Below, in pieces: positions 1 through 8,505 of a DNA stretch of 64,000 bases. The stretch comes from Alcanivorax sp. (GTDB lineage: Bacteria > Pseudomonadota > Gammaproteobacteria > Pseudomonadales > Alcanivoracaceae), in the NCBI GenBank assembly GCA_017794945.1, contig CP051239.1, forward strand, positions 1,364,001 through 1,428,000. Direction: 5' to 3'. Position numbers and translations under genes: made by a program. Below the pieces are notes generated by a model that saw only the letters and a list, made by a program, of their open reading frames with translations, was not told where the DNA came from and did no database searches. Positions within the stretch are counted from its first letter, which is position 1; each line of letters opens with the position of its first letter.

Positions 1-647
1 TCGCCGCCGGGCATCTGTACCGGCGTGGCGCCGATGCGCTGCATCACTTCGCCGGCCAGGCCGGGGGCGCGGATCTTGAGCCCTTTGATGTCATCCAGGC
101 TGTTGATCTCCTTACGGAACCAGCCGGCCATCTGGGTGCCGCTGTTGCCGCACGGCAGCGGCTTGATACCGAACTCGCCGTACAGCTCGTCCCACAGCTC
201 CTGACCACCGCCGAAGTTCACCCAGCTGTTCAGTTCCTGGGCGGTAAGGCCGAACGGCACCGCGGTGAAGAACGGCGTGGCCGGGTGCTTGCCTTTCCAG
301 TAGTAGGACGCGGAGTGACCCATTTCGGCGCTGCCGTCGCGCACCGCGTCGAACACGCCCATGGCCGGGACCAGTTCACCGGCCCCGTGGACCTTGATGG
401 TGAGGCGACCGCCGGACATGGCGGTAACGCGCTCGGCGAAGCGGTTGGCGCCGGTGCCCAGGCCCGGGTAATTCTTCGGCCAGGCGGTGACCAGCTTCCA
501 CTCCCGGATTTCCTTGTCGGCCGCTTGGGCCGGGGTGCTGTCGCTGCCGGCCGCTGGCTTATTCTCGCTGTCGTTCTGGCCGCAACCGGCCAGGGCCGCG
601 GCGCCCAGGCCGAGGCCCAGGGCGGAGACGAATTTACGACGATCCAT
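1..647 (-). CDS. TRAP transporter solute-binding lipoprotein, DctP family (3' part outside window)
   Basis: This reading frame is open from an ATG at 647 down to base 1, so about 215 N-terminal residues are visible and the C-terminus lies outside. The start follows a GGGAGAG ribosome site. The N-terminus reads MDRRKF, then a hydrophobic stretch and the lipobox LAGC (Cys22): a twin-arginine-like signal on a lipoprotein. After a polar linker the mature protein continues EWKLVTAWPKNYPGLGTGAN, typical of the DctP/TakP branch of TRAP binding proteins, which deliver organic acids to a DctQM permease. Ligand unknown. A helicase gene lies 43 bp upstream on the same strand and is probably not functionally linked. 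Confidence 0.82.
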   Translation of the reverse strand, partial: MDRRKFVSALGLGLGAAALAGCGQNDSENKPAAGSDSTPAQAADKEIREWKLVTAWPKNYPGLGTGANRFAERVTAMSGGRLTIKVHGAGELVPAMGVFDAVRDGSAEMGHSASYYWKGKHPATPFFTAVPFGLTAQELNSWVNFGGGQELWDELYGEFGIKPLPCGNSGTQMAGWFRKEINSLDDIKGLKIRAPGLAGEVMQRIGATPVQMPGG

Positions 648-690
648 GAAACTCTCCCGTTGGTTTTATTGTTAGTGAGCCCCTTGGACC

Positions 691-2850
691 CTAGATCACA
701 TCGAGGCGGGCGTACTGGCTCACCAGCCATTTGGTGCCGGCGCCATCGAAGTTGATTTGCAGCCGCGCATTGGGCCCCTGGCCCTCGAAATGCAGCACCG
801 TGCCTTCGCCGAATTTGGGGTGCACGACGCGCGCCCCCAATACAATACCATTGGCATCCTGCTGGCGCGGCCCCCCGCCACCGCCGCCCAGCGGACGGCT
901 GAAACCGGCCCGGGCGCGCACCTCTTCCACCAGCTCGGTGGGAATTTCGCGCAGAAAACGGCTGGGCGGGTTGAGCGTTTCATTGCCGTACAGGCGCCGG
1001 CTTTCCGCGTGGGTCAGATAAAGCTCGCGCATCGCCCGGGTCAGCCCCACGTAACAGAGCCGGCGCTCCTCGGCGAGGCGCACCGGGTCGTCCGAGGACA
1101 TCTGGTGCGGGAACAGGCCCTCTTCCAAACCGGTGATGAACACCACCGGGAATTCCAACCCCTTGGCGGAGTGCAGGGTCATCATCTGCACCGCGTCCTC
1201 GTGGGCATCGGCCTGGCCTTCGCCGGATTCCAGCGCGGCGTGATCCAGGAAGGCGCTGAGCGGGTCGTCCTCACCCTCTTCGTCTCCGAACTGGCGGGTG
1301 GCGGACACCAGCTCGCGCAGGTTATCCAGCCGCTGCTGGGCTTTTTCGCCTTTGTCCTGGCCGTGGTAGTCGAGCAGGCCGCTGGCGGCGATCACGTGTT
1401 CGGTGGTTTCCGCCAACCCTAACCCTTCGGTTTCCTGCGCCAGCTTGTCCACCAGCGTGAGAAACGCAAGCAGGGCATTGCCGGCGCGGGCGGTGAGCAG
1501 CCGCTCGTTGATTAGTGCCGCCGCCGCGTCCCACAGCGGAACGCCGCGCTGACGGGCCAGATCACGGAGGATTTCCAGAGTCTTGGCGCCGATGCCGCGG
1601 GTGGGCGTGTTGACCACGCGCTCGAAGGCGGCGTCGGCCCGGCGGTTGTTGAGCAGACGCAGGTAGGCCAGGGCGTTCTTGATCTCGGCGCGTTCGAAGA
1701 AGCGCTGGCCGCCGTAGATGCGGTAAGGAATGCCGGCCTGCAGAAAGGCCTCTTCCAATACCCGGGACTGGGCGTTGGAGCGATACAGCACCGCCATTTC
1801 CCGGCGCGCCATACCCTGCTGGCCCAGGCTTTCCACCTTGCCGGCGATAAAGCGCGCTTCGTCCACCTCGTTGAACCCGGCGTACAGACGAATCGGCTCG
1901 CCCTCGCCGCCGTCGGTCCACAGCTCCTTGCCGAGCCGGTCGCTGTTGACGCTGATCACCGCGTTGGCGGCGTTGAGAATGGTGCCGGTGGAACGGTAGT
2001 TCTGTTCCAGCCGCACGGTGCGGGTGTCGGGAAAATCACGGCTGAATTTGTGGATGTTCTCGATCTTGGCGCCGCGCCAGCCGTAGATGGACTGGTCGTC
2101 GTCGCCGACGATGGTGGCGGCGTTGTCGTCATTGGTGAGCAGCCGCAGCCAGGCGTACTGGATGGCGTTGGTATCCTGGAACTCGTCCACCAGAATGTGC
2201 CGGAAGCGGCGCTGATAGTGCCCGCGCAGCGCATCGTTATCGCGGAACAGCTCCAGCACGCGCAGCAGCATCTCGTTGAAATCCACCAGACCGCCCCGGG
2301 CGCAGGCTTCCTCGTAGGCCAGATAGATTTTCTGCATGGTCTGCAGAAACAGGTCGCCGCCGGCCACATCCATATGCGCGGCGCGCAGGCCCTCGTCCTT
2401 CTGGCCGTTGATGAACCAGGTGGCCTGGCGCGCTGGCCAGCGCTGTTCGTCCAACCCCAGCTCGCGGATCACCCGCTTGATCAAGCGCTGCTGGTCGTCG
2501 GCGTCGATGATTTCGAAGGCCTGCGGCAGGCCCGCTTCCTGCCAGTGCTGGCGCAGCAGCCGGTGGGCGATGCCGTGGAAGGTGCCCACCCACATGCCGC
2601 CGGCGGGCATGTCGAGCAGCTGCTCGATGCGGCCGCGCATCTCCGCCGCCGCCTTGTTGGTGAATGTCACGGCGAGAATACCGAACGGCGACGCCTGTTC
2701 GGTGGCGATCTGCCAGGCGATACGGTGCACCAACACCCGGGTCTTGCCCGAACCGGCACCGGCGAGCACCAGCAGGTGCCGGTCTTCGGCGGTCACCGCG
2801 TCGCGCTGAGCCGCGTTAAGGCCTTCAATAAGGGAAGTCACATCATCCAT
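691..2850 (-). CDS. uvrD: DNA helicase II UvrD
   Basis: A 719-residue superfamily 1A helicase, close to the length of E. coli UvrD (720). UvrD unwinds DNA 3'-5' in nucleotide excision repair and mismatch repair and strips RecA filaments. Visible motifs are Walker A GAGSGKT at residues 31-37, motif II VDEFQDTN near 220, GDDDQSIYGWRGA near 250 and the late motif TLHSAKGLEFPVVF near 560. The C-terminus GARVVHPKFGEGTVLHFEG is the Tudor-like end that contacts RNA polymerase in the UvrD/PcrA family. The ATG at 2850 gives the canonical N-terminus. It is divergent from the GGDEF-EAL gene across 200 bp. Confidence 0.97.
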   Translation of the reverse strand: MDDVTSLIEGLNAAQRDAVTAEDRHLLVLAGAGSGKTRVLVHRIAWQIATEQASPFGILAVTFTNKAAAEMRGRIEQLLDMPAGGMWVGTFHGIAHRLLRQHWQEAGLPQAFEIIDADDQQRLIKRVIRELGLDEQRWPARQATWFINGQKDEGLRAAHMDVAGGDLFLQTMQKIYLAYEEACARGGLVDFNEMLLRVLELFRDNDALRGHYQRRFRHILVDEFQDTNAIQYAWLRLLTNDDNAATIVGDDDQSIYGWRGAKIENIHKFSRDFPDTRTVRLEQNYRSTGTILNAANAVISVNSDRLGKELWTDGGEGEPIRLYAGFNEVDEARFIAGKVESLGQQGMARREMAVLYRSNAQSRVLEEAFLQAGIPYRIYGGQRFFERAEIKNALAYLRLLNNRRADAAFERVVNTPTRGIGAKTLEILRDLARQRGVPLWDAAAALINERLLTARAGNALLAFLTLVDKLAQETEGLGLAETTEHVIAASGLLDYHGQDKGEKAQQRLDNLRELVSATRQFGDEEGEDDPLSAFLDHAALESGEGQADAHEDAVQMMTLHSAKGLEFPVVFITGLEEGLFPHQMSSDDPVRLAEERRLCYVGLTRAMRELYLTHAESRRLYGNETLNPPSRFLREIPTELVEEVRARAGFSRPLGGGGGGPRQQDANGIVLGARVVHPKFGEGTVLHFEGQGPNARLQINFDGAGTKWLVSQYARLDVI

Positions 2851-3050
2851 GGCGGCGGAGTTTACCAGAACCGCCGCTTGGGCGCGGCAGGTTGTGACGC
2901 AGCCCCGGTGATCCGGTTTCCCTTAGCGATGGGGCTGGGTAAACTGCCAAAGAAAAAGCCGGGCGTCACTTATGCCTACGGGTTCCCGATCAGTGCGCGG
3001 GAGCGACTTACTCACCGGCGCCCAAGGCTCCGAGCCTGGAATCTCTATTC

Positions 3051-5921
3051 GTGTCGACAGCATTCGAGTCACAACCAAGCAAACAGCAGCAGGCCGTGAT
3101 ACGCGCTCAATGCCAGCATCTCCTCTCCGGGATCAAGGGCATGAACGTGCTGGAAGGTCTGGCGGTGATCGCGGCGACCTGGGCTTACTGGGATTCGCCG
3201 GTGCCGCGCGCCACCTTGCTGGTGTGGGCGCTGTCGGTCAGCACGCTGATTCTTGCCCGGGTCAGCTGGCTGCTGCTGAGCCAACCATTGCGCAACGGCG
3301 ACCGCGCGGATCTGCGCAAAGTGTCCTTGAGCGTGCTCGCCACCGCGGTGGCGATGGGCATCGGCGGCTTTCTTTTCAACCCCACGGACACTCTGCTTTC
3401 CGAGTCGATGCTGTACGCGCAGCTGACCATGAGCAGCCTGGGCACCGGCCTGAGCATTCTGGCGCTGTCGACGTACAGCAGCCATCTGCCCACGGTACTG
3501 ATGTACCATCTTTGCCTACTGGGTCCGTCTTGCGTTCAGCTTACGGTGGCCCACGACAACGAACCGGCCCTAGCGGCCATGCTGTTGGCCACCGGCGCCT
3601 TTCTGTTCGTCGCCGCCCGCCGCATCAATCTGACCACCCACCAGGCCCTGGATCTGCAGATCAGCAACACGGCGCTGATCGACTATCTGGACCGGGCGCG
3701 GGCCAACGCGGAAGCGCTCAACGAGAAGCTCGCCGACGAGATCATGGAACGCAAGGAGGCGCGCCGGCGCCTGCAGGAGGCCAACGACCGGCTGGAGTCC
3801 ATGGTCAGCGACCGCACCTGGGCGCTGGAGCAGGCCAACCGGGAGTTAAGCGCCACCGGGGAGCGGCTGCAACTGGCTTTGGACGCCAGCAACATCGGTC
3901 TGTGGGACTGGAATCTGGTCACCGGCACCAATTACCACACCAACTTCGACCGGCTGCTGGGCTACGAAAGCGAGTATTTCCGAAACTTCTTCGGCGACCT
4001 GCAGCAACTGGTCCACCCGGACGATTTCCCCGCCATACGCCGCGCCATGATCGCCCACTTCAAGGGCGAGACCGACCGCTACCACGCCATCTACCGGCTG
4101 CGCCACGCCGAGGGCCCCTGGTGCTGGATCGAGGACGAAGGCCGGGTGGTGGAATGGAACGACAAGGGCCGCGCCCTGCGCATGATCGGCACCCGCCGGG
4201 ATATCACCGCCACCCGCGAAGCGCAGGAACAGCAGCGGCTGGCGGCGACGGTGTTCGAGAACGCTCCGGAGGGCATCTTCATTCTGAACCGCAACTTCCA
4301 GTTCCTGGCGGTGAATGCCCGCTTCGAACAGATCACCGGCTACCCGGAGCAGGATGTGCTCGGCCGCACCATCGCCGAGACCGACCACATCGACCGCAAC
4401 CGCAGCACCTACCGCGCGATCACGCTGGCGCTGCGCCGCACCGGGTTCTGGGAAGGCGAGATCAACGAACGGCGGCGCAACGGCGAGCCCTTTCCGGAAT
4501 GGCTGCAGATCAGCAGCGTGCTGGACGAGAAGCAGCGGGTGATCCGCTATGTGGGGATGCTGTCCGATCTCACCTCGCGCAAGGAAGCCGAGGAGCGCGT
4601 GCAATTCCTGTCCAACTACGACCGGCTCACCGGGTTGCCCAACCGGGCGCTGTTCCGCGAGCGCCTGCAGCGGGCGCTGACGCTGGCGCGTCTGAACCGG
4701 GAAAAAGCCGCGCTGCTGATGATCGACCTGGACCGCTTCAAACCGATCAACGAAAGCCTCGGCCATGAGATCGGCGACCGCCTGCTCAAGCTCGCCGCGG
4801 AGCGCATCTGCCGGTGCGGCGTCAACGACGAAAACCTGGCCCGGGTGGGCGGCGACGAATTTACCCTGGTACTGGAGAACTGCGGCGCCGAAGCGCAGAT
4901 CGGCGTGCTCTGCCAGAAACTGATCAACATGATGAAAAAGCCGTTCCTGATCGACGGCCACGAACTGCTGCTGGGCGCCAGCATCGGCATCAGCGTGTTC
5001 CCCAATCCCGGCCAGGAAGCCCAGTCGATGATCAACCAGGCGGAAATGGCGGTGCATCAGGCGAAACGCAGCGGCGGCAACAATTTCCAGTTCTACCGCA
5101 CCGGCATGCAGATGGCGTCGGTGGAACAGCTGGCGCTGGAGACCAGTCTGCGCAAGGCGATCTTCAAGAACGAATTCGTGGTCCACTACCAGCCCAAGAT
5201 GGACCTGGCGGACAGCCGCATTTCATCGGTGGAAGCACTGGTGCGCTGGCAGCACCCGACCATGGGCCTGCTGGCGCCGTCCGAGTTCATCCCCCTGGCG
5301 GAAGAATCCGGCCTGATTTCAGCGATCGGCGAACTGGTTCTGGAGCGCGCCTGCCGCCAGGCGCGGCAATGGCTGGACCGGGGGCTGGGCGATATTCGCG
5401 TATCGGTGAATCTGTCCGCCCATCAGTTCCGCAAAGGCAACCTGGCCGACGTGGTGGACCGCATCCTGGCGCTCACCGGCCTGCCGGCGGAACTGCTGGA
5501 GCTGGAGCTCACCGAAAGCCTGATCATGGAAGACATGGACCAGAACATCGCGCTGCTCGAGCGGCTGCGCGCCCGGGGCGTGGGCCTTTCCCTGGACGAC
5601 TTCGGCACCGGGTATTCATCGCTCAACTACTTGAAGCGGTTCCCGGTGGACACGCTCAAAATCGACCGCACCTTCATCACCGACCTGGCGGACAACCCGG
5701 ACGACGCGGCCATTACCCGGGCCATCATCGAAATGGCGCACAGTCTCACCATGAGCGTGGTGGCGGAAGGGGTGGAAACCGACCAGCACCTGAATATCCT
5801 GCGCGAGATGGGCTGCGACAGCATTCAGGGTTACCTGATCAGCCGGCCGGTGCCGGAGGACGAACTCCACGACATCCTCTCCCGCCAGCAACGTGGCCGG
5901 GCCGGGGACGGCCCCGCCTAG
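3051..5921 (+). CDS. Membrane PAS-PAS-GGDEF-EAL cyclic-di-GMP protein
   Basis: A 956-residue sensor for cyclic-di-GMP turnover. The N-terminal 200 residues hold about five or six hydrophobic segments, followed by a coiled coil (about 215-265) and two PAS folds (about 275-395 and 400-515). GGDEF is intact at 600-604. The EAL domain has EAL at 728-730, ELTES, DDFGTG from 849, KIDRTF and AEGVET, so the phosphodiesterase looks active. The segment before GGDEF (VNDE-NLARV) lacks the RxxD inhibitory site. The start is a GTG with only a weak GGA upstream; no in-frame ATG occurs for 30 codons, and starting there would cut into the membrane domain. Signal unknown. Confidence 0.9.
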   Translation: MSTAFESQPSKQQQAVIRAQCQHLLSGIKGMNVLEGLAVIAATWAYWDSPVPRATLLVWALSVSTLILARVSWLLLSQPLRNGDRADLRKVSLSVLATAVAMGIGGFLFNPTDTLLSESMLYAQLTMSSLGTGLSILALSTYSSHLPTVLMYHLCLLGPSCVQLTVAHDNEPALAAMLLATGAFLFVAARRINLTTHQALDLQISNTALIDYLDRARANAEALNEKLADEIMERKEARRRLQEANDRLESMVSDRTWALEQANRELSATGERLQLALDASNIGLWDWNLVTGTNYHTNFDRLLGYESEYFRNFFGDLQQLVHPDDFPAIRRAMIAHFKGETDRYHAIYRLRHAEGPWCWIEDEGRVVEWNDKGRALRMIGTRRDITATREAQEQQRLAATVFENAPEGIFILNRNFQFLAVNARFEQITGYPEQDVLGRTIAETDHIDRNRSTYRAITLALRRTGFWEGEINERRRNGEPFPEWLQISSVLDEKQRVIRYVGMLSDLTSRKEAEERVQFLSNYDRLTGLPNRALFRERLQRALTLARLNREKAALLMIDLDRFKPINESLGHEIGDRLLKLAAERICRCGVNDENLARVGGDEFTLVLENCGAEAQIGVLCQKLINMMKKPFLIDGHELLLGASIGISVFPNPGQEAQSMINQAEMAVHQAKRSGGNNFQFYRTGMQMASVEQLALETSLRKAIFKNEFVVHYQPKMDLADSRISSVEALVRWQHPTMGLLAPSEFIPLAEESGLISAIGELVLERACRQARQWLDRGLGDIRVSVNLSAHQFRKGNLADVVDRILALTGLPAELLELELTESLIMEDMDQNIALLERLRARGVGLSLDDFGTGYSSLNYLKRFPVDTLKIDRTFITDLADNPDDAAITRAIIEMAHSLTMSVVAEGVETDQHLNILREMGCDSIQGYLISRPVPEDELHDILSRQQRGRAGDGPA

Positions 5922-5930
5922 CCGCTTTTA

Positions 5931-6016
5931 GCGGCGATACAGGATTCAGGATTCAGGGTGAAAGGTAGCTGCCGTGCCATCCCCTGAATCCTGCACCCTG
6001 TATCCTGTATCGCCGC
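5931..6016. repeat. Inverted heptamer-repeat hairpin between convergent genes
   Basis: The left arm (about 5931-5958) starts GCGGCGATACAGGAT and continues as CAGGATT, CAGGATT, CAGGGTG units. The right arm (about 5981-6015), read on the other strand, starts with the same GCGGCGATACAGGAT and continues CAGGATA, CAGGGTG, CAGGATT, CAGGG. The arms therefore pair over most of their length but differ by one 7-nt unit. It sits exactly between the convergent stops of the GGDEF-EAL gene and the 6026-7012 gene and probably serves as a two-way terminator. Confidence 0.75.
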
Positions 6017-6025
6017 CGCGGGCGG

Positions 6026-7012
6026 CTATTCATCCAGAATCGCCAGGGTCTCCGGCTTCTCGAAGAACGGCGCCAGATGACGGCGCAGCCAGGCGTCCAG
6101 CAGACCGCGCTCGCGCAGCAACCGCAGCACCGGGGGCGCGAAACGGCGGGCATCGTCGAGCAGGTCGTCGCGGGCGATGCCCACTTCGTCGATCAGGTCG
6201 CGCAGGGTGGTGTCGCCGTACTTATCGAAGAAGGCATTGATGCCGGTATCCAGCATGGTGGCGAAATAATCGCTGTGCCGGAACTCCCGCCAGAAGTCAT
6301 AACCGATCACGAACAGCTCCTGGATGTCCTCGCTGCTGAGCAGCTCGCGCAATTCGGTCACCGGACGCTCGGCGAAATCCTGCCAGGCCACCAGCACCAG
6401 TTCGCGCAGCTCGCCCAGGTTGTCGTCGCTGTACAGCCAGGGGTCGGACAGCAGCGCCTCGGTGCGCTCCAGCAGCCACTCCTGCAGCCGCATCTCCAGA
6501 CTGGCCCGCCAGCGCGGCGGCAACCGCCGCCCCACCAGACCCCGCAGGCTGTCGGGGATGCCCTGGTGCAGCCAGGTCTTGAGCCCCAGATGGGCGCCGC
6601 CGGCGAGCAGCGCCAGCAACACCGGGTTGCTGCTCAACCAGCCCACGCCACGCCGGGACAGCGGAATCTCCAGCACCTTATCGACCAGCGCCGCCACGGT
6701 GCTCTCGTCCACCAGCTCGCCAACCCGGCGCTCCCCCTGGATACCGTGGTTATAGAGACGGTCCACCATCTCACCCACCAGCTCCGGAATGCCGCCGCCC
6801 AACTCCATCTGCACCGCGTACTTGCGCACCGTGACGCCGATCTGCTCGGCGCTGACCGCTTCACTCAAGCGCACCGTGTCGGCCTGAGCCAGCAGGGTGT
6901 CGAGCTCCTGTTCCAGCCAGTCGTCCATGCGGTCCGGGTCGAGGGACTCGATAAGATGGGCGATCAGGGCCTCAAGTAAACGATTTGCCTTCTCTTGTTT
7001 ATTTGCCGTCAC
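6026..7012 (-). CDS. Conserved-looking hypothetical protein
   Basis: A 328-residue protein I do not recognise. It is acidic and strongly helical in appearance, with one moderately hydrophobic stretch (NPVLLALLAGGAHLGLKTWL, about 128-147) and an arginine/proline-rich patch after it (GRRLPPRWR). There is no signal peptide, metal-binding motif or nucleotide-binding motif. Codon use matches its neighbours. The ATG at 7012 follows a weak GGAAGG-type ribosome site. It is divergent from the metal-dependent hydrolase gene, with 89 bp between the two starts, so the pair may share control. Function unknown. Confidence 0.75.
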   Translation of the reverse strand: MTANKQEKANRLLEALIAHLIESLDPDRMDDWLEQELDTLLAQADTVRLSEAVSAEQIGVTVRKYAVQMELGGGIPELVGEMVDRLYNHGIQGERRVGELVDESTVAALVDKVLEIPLSRRGVGWLSSNPVLLALLAGGAHLGLKTWLHQGIPDSLRGLVGRRLPPRWRASLEMRLQEWLLERTEALLSDPWLYSDDNLGELRELVLVAWQDFAERPVTELRELLSSEDIQELFVIGYDFWREFRHSDYFATMLDTGINAFFDKYGDTTLRDLIDEVGIARDDLLDDARRFAPPVLRLLRERGLLDAWLRRHLAPFFEKPETLAILDE

Positions 7013-7101
7013 GACATACCTTCCTTAACCAAGGGCCACTTGCCCATTGCGTGGGCGAATGTATCATCGATCAATGTAACAATTATCAGAGGTACTTAAC
7101 C

Positions 7102-7944
7102 ATGGCGATCAACATACTGCCCACCCGCCGGAACCTGCGCTTCAAGCTGAACCCCAGCAAAGCGCTGACCTGGCACCAGGACGGGCGCAACGTGAGCCAG
7201 TTTCTCAATACCCTGAGCCTGTTTTTCCCGGTTGGCGAACGCTTCTTCATCGACAGCGTGCGCCAGTATCGCGATGTCGTCCAGGACCCGGAACTGAAGA
7301 AGGCGGTGACCGCCTTTATTGGCCAGGAAGCCATGCACGGCCGCGAACACGAAGAGTACAACGGCTTCGTCAACGACGCGGGCGTGCCCATCGAAGCCCA
7401 GGAGCAACTGGTCGACGACCTGCTCAAGGCGGTGCAGAAATACACCCCGGCGTCATTCCAGCTGGCCGGCACCGTGGCCCTGGAGCATCTCACCGCGATC
7501 CTCGCCGACGGGCTGCTCAGCCTGCCGGAGATCATGGAAGGCTCCGACGAGGGCTACCGTGCCCTGTGGAACTGGCATGCCCTGGAAGAGACCGAGCATA
7601 AAGCGGTGGCGTTCGATGTCTACCGGCTGGCGGTGGGCGGTGACGACAACGTCGGCGCCTACGCCATGCGCAGCTTTGCCCTGGTGTTCTCCACCAGCGT
7701 GTTCTTCGCCCTGTTCCTGCCGTTCTACCTGCACAACGTGCGGGTCAGCGGCGGCCTGTTCGACGGCAAGGGCTGGCGCGCGGTGTTGCGCCACAGCCTG
7801 GGCAAGAAAGGCATCTTCCGCTACAGCGCCAAGGCGTGGCTGGACTGGTTCAAGCCCGGCTTCCACCCCTGGGACCACGACAACCGTGAGTTCCTGGAGC
7901 AGTTCGACGAGCTGGTGGCCCACGCTCTGGAAGAGGCGGCCTGA
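7102..7944 (+). CDS. Metal-dependent hydrolase, PF10118 (COG3687) family
   Basis: A 280-residue protein beginning MAINILPTRRNLRFKL. The pattern FFPVGERFFIDSVR...FIGQEAMHGREHEEYN and later WHALEETEHKAVAFDVY is characteristic of the PF10118 family. Its conserved Glu and His residues suggest a di-metal, ferritin-like helical core. Family members are labelled predicted metal-dependent hydrolases, but the reaction is not established. The ATG at 7102 was chosen because AGAGGT lies 7 nt upstream and the family N-terminus starts here; the reading frame is open further upstream without a good start. A central hydrophobic stretch (about 194-215) may touch the membrane. A terminator follows at 7992. Confidence 0.85.
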   Translation: MAINILPTRRNLRFKLNPSKALTWHQDGRNVSQFLNTLSLFFPVGERFFIDSVRQYRDVVQDPELKKAVTAFIGQEAMHGREHEEYNGFVNDAGVPIEAQEQLVDDLLKAVQKYTPASFQLAGTVALEHLTAILADGLLSLPEIMEGSDEGYRALWNWHALEETEHKAVAFDVYRLAVGGDDNVGAYAMRSFALVFSTSVFFALFLPFYLHNVRVSGGLFDGKGWRAVLRHSLGKKGIFRYSAKAWLDWFKPGFHPWDHDNREFLEQFDELVAHALEEAA

Positions 7945-7991
7945 CCGCCTCGCCCCCTCTGACTTCCCGGATCGCGACGCGATCATTCCTC

Positions 7992-8017
7992 AAGCCGGCT
8001 CCCCGCCGGCTTTTTTT
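7992..8017 (+). terminator. Rho-independent terminator
   Basis: AAGCCGGC, a 5-nt loop, GCCGGCTT and a run of seven T lie about 50 nt after the stop of the metal-dependent hydrolase gene. Confidence 0.9.
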
Positions 8018-8058
8018 ATTCAGCGCGCTGGTGGGCCGTTCTCTCCAGAGAGCCCGCA

Positions 8059-8167
8059 CCGGGATCGGGTGGGCCCGTCCAGGACACGCCACGAGTACAT
8101 CCATGTAGGCTCGGCGTTTGGCCATCCCTGGCCAAACACGGTCCTGGACGGGCCCACCCGATCCCGG
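8059..8167. repeat. Nested palindromic element A (27-nt exact inverted repeat with two inner hairpins)
   Basis: Bases 8059-8085 and 8141-8167 are exact reverse complements over 27 nt. Inside are two more hairpins. The first is centred on TACATCCATGTA (8096-8107), extended by a CGAG/CTCG stem. The second is GTTTGGCCA-TCCC-TGGCCAAAC (8116-8137). Folded, this is a three-way junction of about 109 nt. No reading frame with coding character covers it. It is probably a copy of a dispersed intergenic repeat family or a non-autonomous element; identity unproven. Confidence 0.8.
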
Positions 8168-8200
8168 CGCTCCTTGGGAGATTCAACGCCACAAACCCCA

Positions 8201-8240
8201 CTTCGTAGAAAGATCCGGGCGGTGTTATGTCCCGTGGCGG
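8201..8240 (+). repeat. Dispersed 40-nt repeat, copy 1
   Basis: This block starts CTTCGTAGAAAGATCCGG and continues with GTGTTAT and CCGT.GCGG. It matches 18294-18333 at roughly 33 of 40 positions with one gap. It lies between nested palindromes A and B. Confidence 0.65.
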
Positions 8241-8256
8241 TGCCGCTGCAAAGTGA

Positions 8257-8362
8257 GCGGGGCAATGGTGGTGCCTGGAGGGACCTATTTGGCCAGGGAT
8301 GGCCAAATGAGAGCGCCCAGGGACGGCTTGAGCGATCCCGGAAGGCACCACCATTGCACCGC
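8257..8362. repeat. Nested palindromic element B
   Basis: Bases 8257-8276 and 8343-8362 are inverted repeats of 20 nt with one mismatch; 15 of them (GCAATGGTGGTGCCT) are exact. The interior carries ATTTGGCCA-GGGA-TGGCCAAAT (8287-8308), the reverse complement of the inner core of element A plus one changed flanking pair. The remaining 8363-8410 shows no clear structure. Confidence 0.75.
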
Positions 8363-8414
8363 GTCTCCGATACGGAGCACCGGACACTGGAAAAATAGGC
8401 CTCTGGATCCTGCC

Positions 8415-8459
8415 GGGTGGCTAGAGCCACCCTTTCGCGGGCAGGGCCCGCTCCCACAG
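8415..8459. repeat. REP-like two-hairpin element, copy 1
   Basis: The first stem is GGGTGGC-TAGA-GCCACCC (8415-8432). A TTTC spacer follows, then the second stem GCGGGC-AGG-GCCCGC (8437-8451), then TCCCACAG. The same layout recurs at 13716-13759 with a different first stem. It resembles the REP elements of Pseudomonas and relatives. Confidence 0.75.
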
Positions 8460-8469
8460 CCCGCTCCCC

Positions 8470-8492
8470 AAAGGCCCGCTTCACAGCGGGCC
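8470..8492 (-). terminator. Probable terminator of the MscS-family gene
   Basis: GGCCCGCT-TCAC-AGCGGGCC (8473-8492) is a perfect 8-bp hairpin, 14 nt past the stop of the minus-strand channel gene. On that strand only three T follow, so the signal is weak. It abuts the REP-like element. Confidence 0.5.
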
Positions 8493-8505
8493 AGGGCCAG
8501 GCGGG

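Noticed and set aside
2972-4768. 598-codon frame overlapping the GGDEF-EAL gene in another phase
   Set aside because: Arg/Pro/Gly-rich out-of-frame translation with no motif; the overlapping frame has intact PAS and GGDEF domains.
5931-6016. CRISPR array
   Set aside because: Repeat units are only 7 nt, adjacent and inverted; there are no spacers and no cas genes in the window.
8020-8400. Small protein genes in the palindromic region
   Set aside because: Open frames exist in both directions but are created by the repeats, lack ribosome sites and overlap the inverted-repeat arms.
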